Source of the DNA: Hymenobacter edaphi
GTDB taxonomy: Bacteria; Bacteroidota; Bacteroidia; Cytophagales; Hymenobacteraceae
Direction: 5' to 3'
DNA: 64,000 nt
Assembly: GCF_003258365.1 (NCBI RefSeq)
Contig: NZ_QHKM01000002.1
Location: 1 to 64,000 of the forward strand
A program made the translations under genes and the position numbers. The notes beneath the pieces are model-generated. The model was not told the DNA's origin. It was given only the letters and a program-made list of their open reading frames with translations, and did no database searches. This document shows, piece after piece, positions 54,342-63,963 of this stretch (positions are counted from its first letter, which is position 1; each line of letters opens with the position of its first letter).

Positions 54342-57300
54342 TTACTCCACAATCAGCCGCTGGCTGGCCGGGCCGCAGCGCAGCACGTACACGCCGGCCG
54401 GCAGCCCGCGCAGGTCCAGCGTGGTTTCGGCCTTACCGCTCACCGCGGGGTAATGGCGCACGGCGCGGCCCAGGGCATCGAGCAGGACGGGCTGGGCGCC
54501 GGCGGCCGGGCGGTGCAGGATGACGTGGGTGCGGGCCGGGTTAGGGTACAGGGCCAGGGCTGCGCGGCTGCGGCCCGGGGTCGTGGCCAGCAGCAGCGGA
54601 TCGGAGAGGACGCCCAGGGCCGCCACGGCGACACCCTCGGGGCTGCTGACCACGAGGCTGCCAAAACCGGCCAGCGGCGTGACGCTGCCGCCCACCACCA
54701 CCTGCCCGCCGGCGTCCAGCGCCAGCGCCCGGAAGCTGTCGGGGCCGAGGCCCCCGGCGGCCCGGGCCCAGCGTACGCTGGCGGTGCTGCCGTTGTCGTC
54801 GAGGCGCAGCACCAGGCCATCGGAGCTGCCGGCGCTGCGCAGGGGCGTGCCGGCGTAGGTTTCGGTGCCGGCCAGGGACGTCGCGGCGTACAGGCCCGTG
54901 CCGTTCACGGCGGTCTGGTACACCGTGCTGTTGAGCAGCTGCACCCAGCCGAAGCTCAGGTTGCCGCCGGTGTCGATGACTTTCGCCACGAAGCCGAGGC
55001 CGGTGCCGGCAACGGTCGCGCCCGTCCAGGCGGCCGCGCTGCCGTTGCGCCCCGCCACGTAGAGTGTGCCGCCGGGGCCGGCCGTCAGCCCGAACACAAA
55101 CTCGCTGCCGGTGCCGCCCGCCCGGATGGCGCCCGTAAAGCTGGCCGAGGTGCCGTTGTCGATCAGGCGGGCCACGGCCACGTCGCCGGGGCCGTTGGCG
55201 CCGCCGGCCGCCGATACGGTGGTGCTGCCGAAGGTGACGTTGCCGTAGAGCACGCCGCTCACGTACACCGTCGAGCCGCTGACGCTCAGGCCATACACGT
55301 TGACGGTGCTCAGGTTGCTCGCGTTGGCATTGCCGATGCCCTTGATCCAGTTGCAGGTGCTGGTGCTGCCGTTGTCGGTGAGGCGGGCCACGTAGCCGTC
55401 ATCGAGGCTGTTGTTGACGCCCAGCGTCTGGTTGCCAATGGTGAGGGCCGCCCCGAGAAAGTCGCCGCCCACGTACACGTTGTTGCCGCTGGCCGCCAGG
55501 GCCTCCACGTACACGCCGGAGCCGTCGTCGAGCATCTGGGCCCAGGTGAAGCTGCCCGAGGTGCCCGCGTCGGTGAGCTTGGCCACGTAGCCGTTCAGAA
55601 ACGACTGCCCGGCCGTCAGGGTCGTGCCGCCAAACGTGGCCGTCTGCGTGTAGAACTGGCCCGCCACGTAGATGTTGTTGCCGCTCACCACCAGGCCGCC
55701 GTAGGTGTCGTCGGTGCTGGTGCCGCCGGCCCGTACGGCCCAGCTGTAGGTGGCCGTGGCCGGGTCGAACTTGGCCACGAACACGTCGGTGCCGCCCGCG
55801 CTGGTGAGCGTGGTGCTGCCCAGCGTGAGGCTGCCGCTGAATTCGCCGGCTACCACCACCGAGCCGTTGGCCATGGGCGCGGCCCAGCGCACGAGGCTGG
55901 CCGTATTTGCCGTCGACGCGCGCTGCCAGGCCGGGGCGGAGTTGTTGGCGGTCAGCACGGTGTAGCTCACCAGGCCGTTGCTGGTGCCGCTGGCCGTGGT
56001 CACGTTCACGGGGCCCGACTGCGCCCCCGCTGGCACCACCACGCCGCTGATCTGCGTGCCGCTGGCGTTGACGGTGAAGCCCGACGTGACCACGTTGTTG
56101 GCGCTGCCGCTGAAGGCAACGGCCGTCGTGCCGGTCAGGCCCTGGCCGTAGAGCGTCACGGTCGAGCCCGTCAGCCCGGCGTTGGGCGCCGCCAGGGTCA
56201 GCAGCGGGGCCGGGTCAGACAGGGTGGCCACGTAGCCGGGGCGCACCCCGGCGTTGGTGCCGATGCTGAAGCCGGTGCCGAAGGCGGCGGGCGTCGTTAC
56301 CTGCCCGGCCGCGTACCAGGTGCGGGTATCGAGGCGCCCCACGCTGCTGGCGTAGTCGGCCCCGGTGCCTCCGGCCTGCTGCGCCCCCACGAAGCTGCCC
56401 GTGCTGCCCGCGTCGGCCACCTTGGCCACCAGCACGTCGCTGCTGCCGGCGCTGGTGAGCGTGCGGCTGCCGAAGCTGGCCGTGCCCCCGAAGGTGCCGG
56501 CCGCGTACAGGCTGGTGCCGTAGAGGCCCAGGCCGTTGATGCTGTTCGAGGCATCGGTGCTGGTGCCGCCGTTTTGCAGGGCCCAGGCAAAGCTAGCCGA
56601 GCTGCCCGCGTCGGTGAGCTTGCTCACGAACAGGTTGGCCACGCCGCTGTTGGTGAGCGTGGTGCTGCCGAAAGCGGCGCTGCTGCTGCGGTAGCTGCCG
56701 CCCACGTACACGCTGCTGCCGGCAGCCAGCAGGCTGCGGGCGTAGTCGTCGCCCGGGCCGCCGGCCTGCTGGGCCCAGAGCTGGGTGGTGAGGTTGAGGT
56801 AGTCCAGCTTCAGCACAAACGCGTCGCGGCCGCCGGCACTGGCCAGGGGGCCGCCGGGCATGGTATTCGCGGCGTTGCTGAAGATGCCCGCCGCGTACAC
56901 GGCCCCGTTCAGGTACTGCAGGGCCGTTACTTCTTCGCCCGCCGGCACCACCGGCGCCGGGCTGGCGGGCATGGTCAGGTTGACGGGGTAGTAGCGGGCC
57001 ACGAAGCCGCCCGCGTCGGGCAGCGTGTAGTTGTCGAAGGTGGCGCTGCCGCCGCTGGTGCCGCCCAGGTAGAGGTAAGTGGTGGCAAAGTTGCTCAGGG
57101 CGTTGGCGTAGTCGTTGGCGGTGCCGCCGGCCCGCTTGGCCCAGTTCACCGAGACCGTGTTGCCCGTTTCGATCAGGCGCATCAGAAAGATGTCGCTGTT
57201 GCCGGCCTGGGCGTTGATCAGGGCCGGGCGGGTGCCCAGCGTCAGGCTCTGGCTCACGAAGTTGCCGGCCACGTACACGTTGGTGCCCGATAGGGCAATG

Positions 57301-57626
57301 GCCGTGGCCAGGTTGCGGCCGGTGGTCGTGGTGCTGGTGCCCTTCAGCGCCCAGGCAAAGCCGCTGTTCGGGTTCCACTTGGCCACGAACAGCTCCTGGC
57401 CGTTGGGCGTGTTCAGGGTGGTGCTGCCCAGCACCACCGTGCCGGCAAAGCCGCCGGCGAGGTATACGTTGCCGGCCGCGTCGGCGGCGGTGGCCTGCAC
57501 CTGCACGTCGCCGGCCAGGGCTACGGCGGTCTGCCAGTCAGGAGTTTGGGCCCGGGCGGCGCTGGCCAGCAGGCACAGCAGCGCGGCCAGCAGGTTGTTG
57601 AGGTTGAACCGTAAAGGGTGTCGCAT
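54342..57626 (-). CDS. Secreted beta-propeller/IPT-TIG T9SS protein
   Basis: The 1094-residue protein has a signal peptide (MRHPLRFNLNNLLAALLCLLASAARAQ). About ten SBBP-like repeats of roughly 65 residues follow, each reading as YVAGxFxGxxxFGxxxLTSAGxxDVFVAKL...W..xAGGTGxD. These form two propeller-like blocks (about 40-460 and 570-1000), split by an IPT/TIG immunoglobulin-like domain (about 467-560). Residues about 1020-1094 are a type A sorting domain (LYPNPARTHV). It is likely a cell-surface structural or adhesive protein. The ATG at 57626 was chosen over a TTG nine codons upstream. Confidence 0.85.
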   Translation of the reverse strand: MRHPLRFNLNNLLAALLCLLASAARAQTPDWQTAVALAGDVQVQATAADAAGNVYLAGGFAGTVVLGSTTLNTPNGQELFVAKWNPNSGFAWALKGTSTTTTGRNLATAIALSGTNVYVAGNFVSQSLTLGTRPALINAQAGNSDIFLMRLIETGNTVSVNWAKRAGGTANDYANALSNFATTYLYLGGTSGGSATFDNYTLPDAGGFVARYYPVNLTMPASPAPVVPAGEEVTALQYLNGAVYAAGIFSNAANTMPGGPLASAGGRDAFVLKLDYLNLTTQLWAQQAGGPGDDYARSLLAAGSSVYVGGSYRSSSAAFGSTTLTNSGVANLFVSKLTDAGSSASFAWALQNGGTSTDASNSINGLGLYGTSLYAAGTFGGTASFGSRTLTSAGSSDVLVAKVADAGSTGSFVGAQQAGGTGADYASSVGRLDTRTWYAAGQVTTPAAFGTGFSIGTNAGVRPGYVATLSDPAPLLTLAAPNAGLTGSTVTLYGQGLTGTTAVAFSGSANNVVTSGFTVNASGTQISGVVVPAGAQSGPVNVTTASGTSNGLVSYTVLTANNSAPAWQRASTANTASLVRWAAPMANGSVVVAGEFSGSLTLGSTTLTSAGGTDVFVAKFDPATATYSWAVRAGGTSTDDTYGGLVVSGNNIYVAGQFYTQTATFGGTTLTAGQSFLNGYVAKLTDAGTSGSFTWAQMLDDGSGVYVEALAASGNNVYVGGDFLGAALTIGNQTLGVNNSLDDGYVARLTDNGSTSTCNWIKGIGNANASNLSTVNVYGLSVSGSTVYVSGVLYGNVTFGSTTVSAAGGANGPGDVAVARLIDNGTSASFTGAIRAGGTGSEFVFGLTAGPGGTLYVAGRNGSAAAWTGATVAGTGLGFVAKVIDTGGNLSFGWVQLLNSTVYQTAVNGTGLYAATSLAGTETYAGTPLRSAGSSDGLVLRLDDNGSTASVRWARAAGGLGPDSFRALALDAGGQVVVGGSVTPLAGFGSLVVSSPEGVAVAALGVLSDPLLLATTPGRSRAALALYPNPARTHVILHRPAAGAQPVLLDALGRAVRHYPAVSGKAETTLDLRGLPAGVYVLRCGPASQRLIVE

Positions 57627-57737
57627 AAAATGAAAAAAGGATTGAGGACGCAAATTAATTAGCCAGTCGGGTAGTATCGACCGCCCAACGCGGCGCCGGG
57701 GGCCGGGCAGCGGTCCGGCCAGGCGGCCGGTGCGCCT

Positions 57738-57789
57738 CCGACGCCACGCGGCCGGTCTTCAGCGCTGAAGACCGGCCGCGTGGCGTCGG
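57738..57789. repeat. 52-bp perfect palindrome without spacer
   Basis: Bases 57738-57763 are the exact reverse complement of 57764-57789, centred on AGCGCT. It lies 18 bp beyond the stop of the PaaG-like gene and 112 bp before the T9SS gene start. There is no U-run, so it is an unusually strong hairpin or cruciform rather than a standard terminator. Confidence 0.9.
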
Positions 57790-57806
57790 GGCAGGAAGCG
57801 GAAATC

Positions 57807-58607
57807 TTATCGGCCCTGAAACGCGGGCTTGCGCTTTTCGCTGAAGGCCAGCACGCCCTCCTTGTAGTCGGCGCTTTCGCCCGCTATCTGCTGGCAGTAG
57901 GCTTCGTAATCGAGCATTTCGTCGAGCGAGGCGGCCCCCGACTTGTTCAGCATCTGCTTGATGAGGCCGATGGCCTTGGTGGGCGCGGCGGCGTAGCGGG
58001 CCGCCAGGCCGTAGGCGGCTTCGTCGAGCTGCTCGGGCGCCACCACTTGGTTCACCAGGCCCAGGCGCAGGGCCTCGTCGGCGGGCACCTTCGAGCCGAG
58101 GGCACACAGCTCGAAGGCCTTCAGGCTGCCCACGAGGCGCGGCAGGAAGTACGAGGAGCCCGAGTCGGGCACCAGGCCAATGTTGATGAACACCTCGATC
58201 AGCGAGGCGTCGGTGGAGGCCACAATGGCGTCGCAGGCCAGGGCCAGGGAGCAGCCGGCGCCGGCCGCCACGCCGTTGAGGCGGCAGATGATGGGCTTGG
58301 GCAGCCCGCGCATGGCCCGGATGATGGGGTTGTAGCGCTTGTGCAGCGAGTCGTAGAAGGAGCGGCTGCCGCCGTCGGCCTCGGCCTGCTGCGAGGCCTT
58401 CAGGTCCTGGCCCGAGCAGAAGGCGCGGCCGGCGCCGGTCAGCACCACGGCCCGCACCTGCGCGTCGCGGGCCACCTGCTTGAAGGCGTCCTGCAGCTCG
58501 TAGCTCTGCGCGTCGTTGAAGGCGTTGAACACCTCGGGGCGGTTCAGGGTGATGGTGGCCACGCCGTCGGGGCGCACCTCGTAGAGCAGGCTGGAGTATT
58601 CGGGCAT
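57807..58607 (-). CDS. Enoyl-CoA hydratase/isomerase family protein (PaaG-like)
   Basis: The 266-residue crotonase-fold enzyme acts on acyl-CoA thioesters. The oxyanion loops are AFCSGQDLKA near residue 64 and NGVAAGAGCSLAL near 111. The segment IGLVPDSGSSYFLPRLVG near 144 has Asp where hydratases carry the second catalytic Glu. That, and the GQDL word, match PaaG, the ring-opening isomerase of phenylacetate degradation. No other paa gene is nearby, so a general fatty-acid isomerase role is also possible. Confidence 0.85.
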   Translation of the reverse strand: MPEYSSLLYEVRPDGVATITLNRPEVFNAFNDAQSYELQDAFKQVARDAQVRAVVLTGAGRAFCSGQDLKASQQAEADGGSRSFYDSLHKRYNPIIRAMRGLPKPIICRLNGVAAGAGCSLALACDAIVASTDASLIEVFINIGLVPDSGSSYFLPRLVGSLKAFELCALGSKVPADEALRLGLVNQVVAPEQLDEAAYGLAARYAAAPTKAIGLIKQMLNKSGAASLDEMLDYEAYCQQIAGESADYKEGVLAFSEKRKPAFQGR

Positions 58608-58669
58608 TTCCAGTAGATGAGTGGGTGAGTGGATGCGGAAGCGTAAAAGTAGCTACGGCAGCTCACCCT

Positions 58670-58740
58670 GCCGTCATGGCGAGCGGAGCGAGGCAACCGC
58701 GGGAAGGCGCAGCCAATCCTTCCCCTCGCGGCACGACGGC
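58670..58740. repeat. CGAGCG-type degenerate inverted repeat
   Basis: GCCGTC...GACGGC and CCGCGGGAAGG...CCTTCCCCTCGCGG pair across 71 bp around AGCGGAGCGAGG. It resembles the elements at 22400 and 62740. The rest of the 58608-58904 gap has no recognisable feature. Confidence 0.55.
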
Positions 58741-58904
58741 ACAACTGGCAATAACCGAAACCAGCACCGCCCGAACCGGTAGATGCCCGTTTCGGCCGGG
58801 CTCCTGGTACGGTTAGCTCGTTAGCCGGAGCCGATTGACGACGCCTTCCGGCGGGTGCTTGGGCCACGCCTCGCCATGTCAACCGGCAGCACCGCCAGCC
58901 GGTG

Positions 58905-59609
58905 CTACCCCAGCAGCGCTTCGGCCAGCAACAGGTCCTCCGGCGTGGTGATTTTCAGGTTGCGGTAGTCGCCCGGCACCAGCTGAATCGGGTGCAGGTC
59001 TTCCACCACGCTGGCGTCGTCGGTGAAGGTGGGCAGCTCGGGCAACTGGTAAGCGCGGCGCAGCAGCTCCAGCTCGAAGCACTGCGGCGTCTGCACCAGC
59101 CGCAGGCGCGCGCGGTCCAGGGCGTAGGAACCCGTCGCCGAGAGGCCGCGCACCGAGTCCTTGGGCGCCACGGCGGCCACGGCGGCCCCGTGCCGGGCGG
59201 CGGCCGCGTAGGTGTTTTCGATAACGCTGGTGGGGGTGAGGGGCCGCACGCCGTCGTGCACGGCCACCACGCCGGCACCGTAGTCCTTGAGCTGCGCCAG
59301 CCCCTGCCGCACCGAGGCCCAGCGCGTGGCGCCGCCCGTGGCCACCGTGAGGGCCAGCTCCGGCGCGTAGCGGGCGTGCAGCTCCTGCCACACGCTCAGC
59401 TGATCGGCGGGCAGCACCAGCACGAGGCGCGCCACCTTCAGACTCGGCTCGGCGAAGCGCCGCAGCGTGTGTACCAGCACCGGCTCCCCGCGCAGCTCCA
59501 GGAACTGCTTGGGGCGGTCGGCGCCCATGCGCGTGCCGCTGCCCCCGGCTACGATGATGGCCAGGCGGGTATCGGGGGAGGAAGTGATGGAAGCGGGAGC
59601 GGAGGACAC
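58905..59609 (-). CDS. ispD: 2-C-methyl-D-erythritol 4-phosphate cytidylyltransferase
   Basis: This 234-residue enzyme joins CTP and MEP in the non-mevalonate isoprenoid pathway in the cytoplasm. The N-terminal nucleotide motif AIIVAGGSGTRMG (near 20-32), the PKQF that follows, TGGATRWASVRQGL (near 100) and VAVHDGVRPL (near 120) are diagnostic, with TDDASVVE near 195. No ATG exists before the core. GTG at 59609 and TTG at 59636 are both possible, and I took GTG. It stands alone. Confidence 0.93.
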   Translation of the reverse strand: MSSAPASITSSPDTRLAIIVAGGSGTRMGADRPKQFLELRGEPVLVHTLRRFAEPSLKVARLVLVLPADQLSVWQELHARYAPELALTVATGGATRWASVRQGLAQLKDYGAGVVAVHDGVRPLTPTSVIENTYAAAARHGAAVAAVAPKDSVRGLSATGSYALDRARLRLVQTPQCFELELLRRAYQLPELPTFTDDASVVEDLHPIQLVPGDYRNLKITTPEDLLLAEALLG

Positions 59610-59740
59610 GGGGAAGAAGGCTAAGCTGGCAAACAAAGGAGGCGTAAAAGTAAGCCCCCAGCGGCCACGAATCGGCCCGCAACCTCGGCGCCGGGGCTGC
59701 GTCTTAACGAGTTCAGGTTTTTCACCTTACGCTTTTCGTC

Positions 59741-60088
59741 ATGAAACGAGCCGCTGAACATGGCGCCGGCGAAGCCGCCGGCACCACTCGCATACGCCGT
59801 CAGGCCATCGGGGCGCAGGCTACGGGCGCTTCGGCCATTGGCGCGCAGGCCACCGGTGCCGGGGCACGCGGGGCCCTGGCCATCGGGGCAGCGGCCATTG
59901 GGGCGCTGGCCGTCGGGGCCTTGGCGGTGGGTGTGGTAGCCATTCGGCGGCTGAGCGTGGCCCAGGCCCGGCTGCAGCGGCTGGAAGTCGGGGAGCTGAC
60001 CATCCGGCGGCTGCAGGTCGACGAGCTGGTTGTGCGTAAAACCCTGAGCGTCCCCGGCTCATCGGCCGAGCGTAACCCGGCCGAATAA
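59741..60088 (+). CDS. 115-aa protein with a continuous five-residue repeat
   Basis: I do not recognise a named family. From about residue 20 to 100 a hydrophobic residue (I/V/L) recurs every five positions. First it appears in an Ala/Gly-rich form (AIGAQATGASAIGA, ALAIGAAAIGALAVGALAVG) and then in a charged form (AIRRLSVAQARLQRLEVGEL, TIRRLQVDELVVRK). The five-residue period is that of right-handed quadrilateral beta-helices (pentapeptide-repeat proteins), but the A(N/D)Lxx signature is absent. It is small and probably cytoplasmic or membrane-associated. A bidirectional terminator follows. Confidence 0.65.
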   Translation: MKRAAEHGAGEAAGTTRIRRQAIGAQATGASAIGAQATGAGARGALAIGAAAIGALAVGALAVGVVAIRRLSVAQARLQRLEVGELTIRRLQVDELVVRKTLSVPGSSAERNPAE

Positions 60089-60103
60089 CCAGGCAGGCGC
60101 CCA

Positions 60104-60142
60104 CAAAAAAGCCCGGCTGCGGTTGGCTGCCGGGCTTTTGGG
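60104..60142. terminator. Bidirectional intrinsic terminator
   Basis: An 11-bp stem (60107-60117 with 60129-60139) has A and T runs at the two ends. It separates the repeat protein from convergent queA. Confidence 0.85.
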
Positions 60143-60197
60143 TAGAAGATAAGGCTACCGTGACTTGTTACGGGTCACCTGTTGCCTCATCACCTGC

Positions 60198-61250
60198 TTA
60201 CAGAATCAGCATGGCGTCGCCGTAGCTGAAAAACTTATACTTCTCCTTGATGGCCGTCTGGTACGCCTCGATGAGCAGGTCGTAGCCGGCGAAGGCCGAG
60301 GCCAGCATCATCAGCGTGCTTTCCGGCATGTGGAAGTTGGTCAGCAGGCAGTTGGCAATCTTGAACTCGTAGGGCGGGAAGATAAACTTGTCCGTCCAAC
60401 CCTCCGTGGGCTTCAGGCGGGCGTTGGCCGACACCGACGACTCCATGGCGCGCATGGAGGTGGTGCCCACCGCGCACACGCGCTTTTTCTGGTCGAGGGC
60501 CCGGTTCACCACCGTCGCCGACTCGGCCGGCACGATGAAGTTTTCCGAGTCCATCTTGTGCTTGGTCAGGTCCTCCACGTCGACGGGGCGGAACGTGCCC
60601 AGGCCCACGTGCATGGTCACCGGTACCATTTCCACGCCTTTGATTTCCAGGCGCTTGATAACCTCGCGGGTGAAGTGCAGCCCGGCCGACGGCGCGGCCA
60701 CGGCACCCGTGTGCTTGGCGTAGATGGTCTGGTAGCGCTCCTTGTCGGCCGTTTCCGGCTCGCGGGTAATGACCTCCTTGGGCAGCGGTGTCTCGCCCAG
60801 GTCGTGCAGGGCTTTGTAGAAGTCCTCCTCCGGGCCGTCGAACAGGAACTTGATGGTCCGGCCGCGCGAGGTGGTGTTGTCGATGACCTCGGCCACCATC
60901 ACGCCGTCGTCGTCGAAGTACAGCTTGTTGCCGACGCGGATTTTGCGGGCCGGGTCCACCAGCACGTCCCAGAGGTGGAGTTCCTTGTTCAGCTCGCGCA
61001 GCAGGAACACTTCAATCTTGGCGCCGGTTTTTTCTTTGTTGCCGTAGAGGCGGGCGGGAAATACCTTCGTGTCATTTACCACGAATACGTCGCCGTCGTC
61101 GAAGTATTCAATGATATCTTTGAAGGTGCGGTGCTCGATGCGGCCACTGTCGCGGTGCACCACCATCAGGCGCGACTCGTCGCGTTGCTTGGCGGGGTGC
61201 TGCGCTACCAGGGACTCGGGCAGTTCAAACTTAAACTCAGAAAGCTTCAT
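60198..61250 (-). CDS. queA: S-adenosylmethionine:tRNA ribosyltransferase-isomerase
   Basis: The 350-residue enzyme builds epoxyqueuosine at tRNA wobble position 34 using SAM. The family motifs are clear: [17 protein letters not shown] near 55, APSAGLHFT near 185, [10 protein letters not shown] near 215, the [10 protein letters not shown] strand near 262, and [18 protein letters not shown] near 308. Length is normal. It is an independent minus-strand gene. Confidence 0.96.
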   Translation of the reverse strand: MKLSEFKFELPESLVAQHPAKQRDESRLMVVHRDSGRIEHRTFKDIIEYFDDGDVFVVNDTKVFPARLYGNKEKTGAKIEVFLLRELNKELHLWDVLVDPARKIRVGNKLYFDDDGVMVAEVIDNTTSRGRTIKFLFDGPEEDFYKALHDLGETPLPKEVITREPETADKERYQTIYAKHTGAVAAPSAGLHFTREVIKRLEIKGVEMVPVTMHVGLGTFRPVDVEDLTKHKMDSENFIVPAESATVVNRALDQKKRVCAVGTTSMRAMESSVSANARLKPTEGWTDKFIFPPYEFKIANCLLTNFHMPESTLMMLASAFAGYDLLIEAYQTAIKEKYKFFSYGDAMLIL

Positions 61251-61355
61251 GGCCGGCGTTGGGGACAGGCAACAATGCGGGGAGAATACGCATTTTTTTC
61301 GAGTTGCAAAAGTACGGAACCCGCCCGGATATATCGTTACCTTCCGCCCGAAAAA

Positions 61356-61460
61356 GGTGAAATGGTGAGATAGTGAACTAGTGAGTGCTGTTCCGAATGC
61401 CCGAACGTCAAACCTACCAATTCACCAACTCGCTAAGTCACTAAGCCACTAAGTCTCTGC
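61356..61460. repeat. Octamer-arm palindromic element, copy 6 (hybrid words)
   Basis: The left arm uses the GGTGAAAT/GGTGAGAT units of copies 1, 3, 4 and 5. The right arm changes into TCACTAAG units with period 8, like copy 2. The loop carries GTTCC and GAACGTCAAAC words shared with copy 3. It ends about 5 bp before the permease ATG. Confidence 0.8.
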
Positions 61461-61464
61461 TGCT

Positions 61465-62727
61465 ATGAAAACCCTGCGCCTCACCTTTGAAAGCTTCCGG
61501 TTTGCCTGGCAGGCCCTGCAGGCCGATTTGCTGCGCACCATTCTTTCCCTGCTGGGCGTCACCATCGGCATCTTCGCCATCATTGCCGTCTTCACCGTGG
61601 TCGACTCACTCGAGGCCAGCATCCGGCAGAGCATGAGCTTCGTGGGCGACAAGGTGATATACGTGGCCAAGTGGCCCTGGGCCTTCGGCGGCGACTATCC
61701 CTGGTGGAAGTACTTCAACCGCCCCAGCCCTACCACCCGCGACTTCCGCCAGCTGCAGCGCCTGCTCACGCCGGAAAACCACCGGGGCATTGCCCTGTTT
61801 GCGGCCCGGGGCGGCAACACGCTCAAGGCCGGCTCCAATAGCCTGGAAAGCATCGCCCTGCAGGGCGTCACCTTCGATTACCGCCTGGTGTCCGACGTAC
61901 CGGTGCAGGAAGGCCGCTATTTCACGCCTCAGGAGGTGGAGGCGGCCCGCAACGTGGCCGTGGTCGGCTACGACATTGCCCACAGCCTCTACCCCAACGG
62001 CTCGGCGGTGGGCCGCGAGTTTCAGACGCACGGCCGGCGCTTCGTCATCATCGGCGTGATGGAGCGCGAGGGCAAAAAGCTGATCGACACGCCCAGCAAC
62101 GACACCAACTGCCTGTTGCCGCTGGGCGCCTTCACCAAGATTTACGCCCTGAGCACCGGCGGCATGGGTGGAGCGCAGGGTACCATCGGCATCAAGGGCT
62201 CCGACGACGACCCGGGCCTGCTCAACCTCGAAGCGGAGGTGCAGGGGGCCATGCGCACCATCCGCGGCCTGAAGCCCCGCGAGGAAGACGACTTCGCCCT
62301 GAACCGTCCCGAAATGCTGGCCGACGCCATTACCAAGCTGTTCAGCGTCATCGGCGTGGCCGGGGCGCTGATCGGCGGGCTGGCCACGCTGGTGGGCGGC
62401 TTCGGCATTGCCAACATTATGTTCGTGTCGGTGAAGGAGCGCACCAGTCTGATCGGGATTCAGAAGTCGCTCGGCGCCAAGAACTACTTTATTCTCTCGC
62501 AGTTTCTGTTCGAGGCCGTGTTTCTGTGCCTGCTCGGCGGGGCCGCCGGCCTGTTCCTAGTGTGGCTGGTCACGCTGATTCCCCAGGATTCCTTCCGCAT
62601 CTTCATGACGCTGAACCGCATCATCCTGGGCCTGGGCCTGTCGGTGCTCATCGGCATCATCTCGGGCATCGTGCCGGCCGTGGTGGCGGCCATGATGGAC
62701 CCCGTGGACGCCATCCGGGCGAAGTAA
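61465..62727 (+). CDS. MacB/FtsX-type ABC transporter permease
   Basis: This 420-residue membrane protein has the MacB topology. One helix lies at about 23-48 (LLRTILSLLGVTIGIFAIIAVFTVV), then a large periplasmic MacB_PCD domain (about 50-270). Three C-terminal helices follow, with the FtsX signature GFGIANIMFVSVKERTSLIGIQKSLGA near 325. Such permeases export peptides, lipoproteins or small molecules with an ATPase partner, which is not next to it here. The coding start lies right after palindromic repeat copy 6. Confidence 0.9.
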   Translation: MKTLRLTFESFRFAWQALQADLLRTILSLLGVTIGIFAIIAVFTVVDSLEASIRQSMSFVGDKVIYVAKWPWAFGGDYPWWKYFNRPSPTTRDFRQLQRLLTPENHRGIALFAARGGNTLKAGSNSLESIALQGVTFDYRLVSDVPVQEGRYFTPQEVEAARNVAVVGYDIAHSLYPNGSAVGREFQTHGRRFVIIGVMEREGKKLIDTPSNDTNCLLPLGAFTKIYALSTGGMGGAQGTIGIKGSDDDPGLLNLEAEVQGAMRTIRGLKPREEDDFALNRPEMLADAITKLFSVIGVAGALIGGLATLVGGFGIANIMFVSVKERTSLIGIQKSLGAKNYFILSQFLFEAVFLCLLGGAAGLFLVWLVTLIPQDSFRIFMTLNRIILGLGLSVLIGIISGIVPAVVAAMMDPVDAIRAK

Positions 62728-62739
62728 GAACGAACTGTT

Positions 62740-62813
62740 ATGTCGAGCAACGCAAGACATCTGAGTAGACTCGTCCAACGAAGTCAACCCAGATGTCTCG
62801 CGTTGCTCGACAT
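62740..62813. repeat. CGAGCA-type inverted repeat
   Basis: The 24-bp arms 62740-62763 and 62790-62813 pair with one mismatch around a 26-nt loop, directly after the permease stop. It may act as a transcript 3' end structure. Confidence 0.8.
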
Positions 62814-62861
62814 GACAGGCATGGGTAACCATAACAAATTCGCCATACTCGCTGGCTGGAT

Positions 62862-62897
62862 GTTAACAAATTGTTAACTTGGGCGCCCATACTTTTG
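62862..62897 (+). promoter_or_regulatory. LOG gene promoter with overlapping palindrome
   Basis: TACTTTTG (62890-62897) is an exact -7 TAnnTTTG. A 17-bp palindrome, GTTAACAA-A-TTGTTAAC (62862-62878), covers the expected -33 position and may be an operator. The leader would be about 145 nt. Confidence 0.5.
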
Positions 62898-63047
62898 GTC
62901 GTTCCGCCGCGCAGGCGTCGAACGGCCTTTCTTTTGCCCCCTCATACATTCCCATTTCTCACTTCCCGGCCCGCCGTGCCTGAACCTGTGCGGTAGCATC
63001 AGCCCTTGACGACGAAGGCGGCCCGGCCCATTACCATCAGCGCGGCT

Positions 63048-63911
<864 letters not shown>

Positions 63912-63936
63912 CCGACTGCGGCGCAGCTGCGCAAAG

Positions 63937-63963
63937 CCTCCGGCCCGGCCGGAGGTTTTTTTA
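63937..63963 (+). terminator. Intrinsic terminator of the LOG gene
   Basis: A GC-rich stem (CCTCCGG with CCGGAGG) is followed by seven T residues. Confidence 0.8.

Noticed and set aside
54453-57293. 946-codon frame antisense to the SBBP/TIG T9SS gene
   Set aside because: It has no motifs and is an artefact of third-position GC in the real gene.
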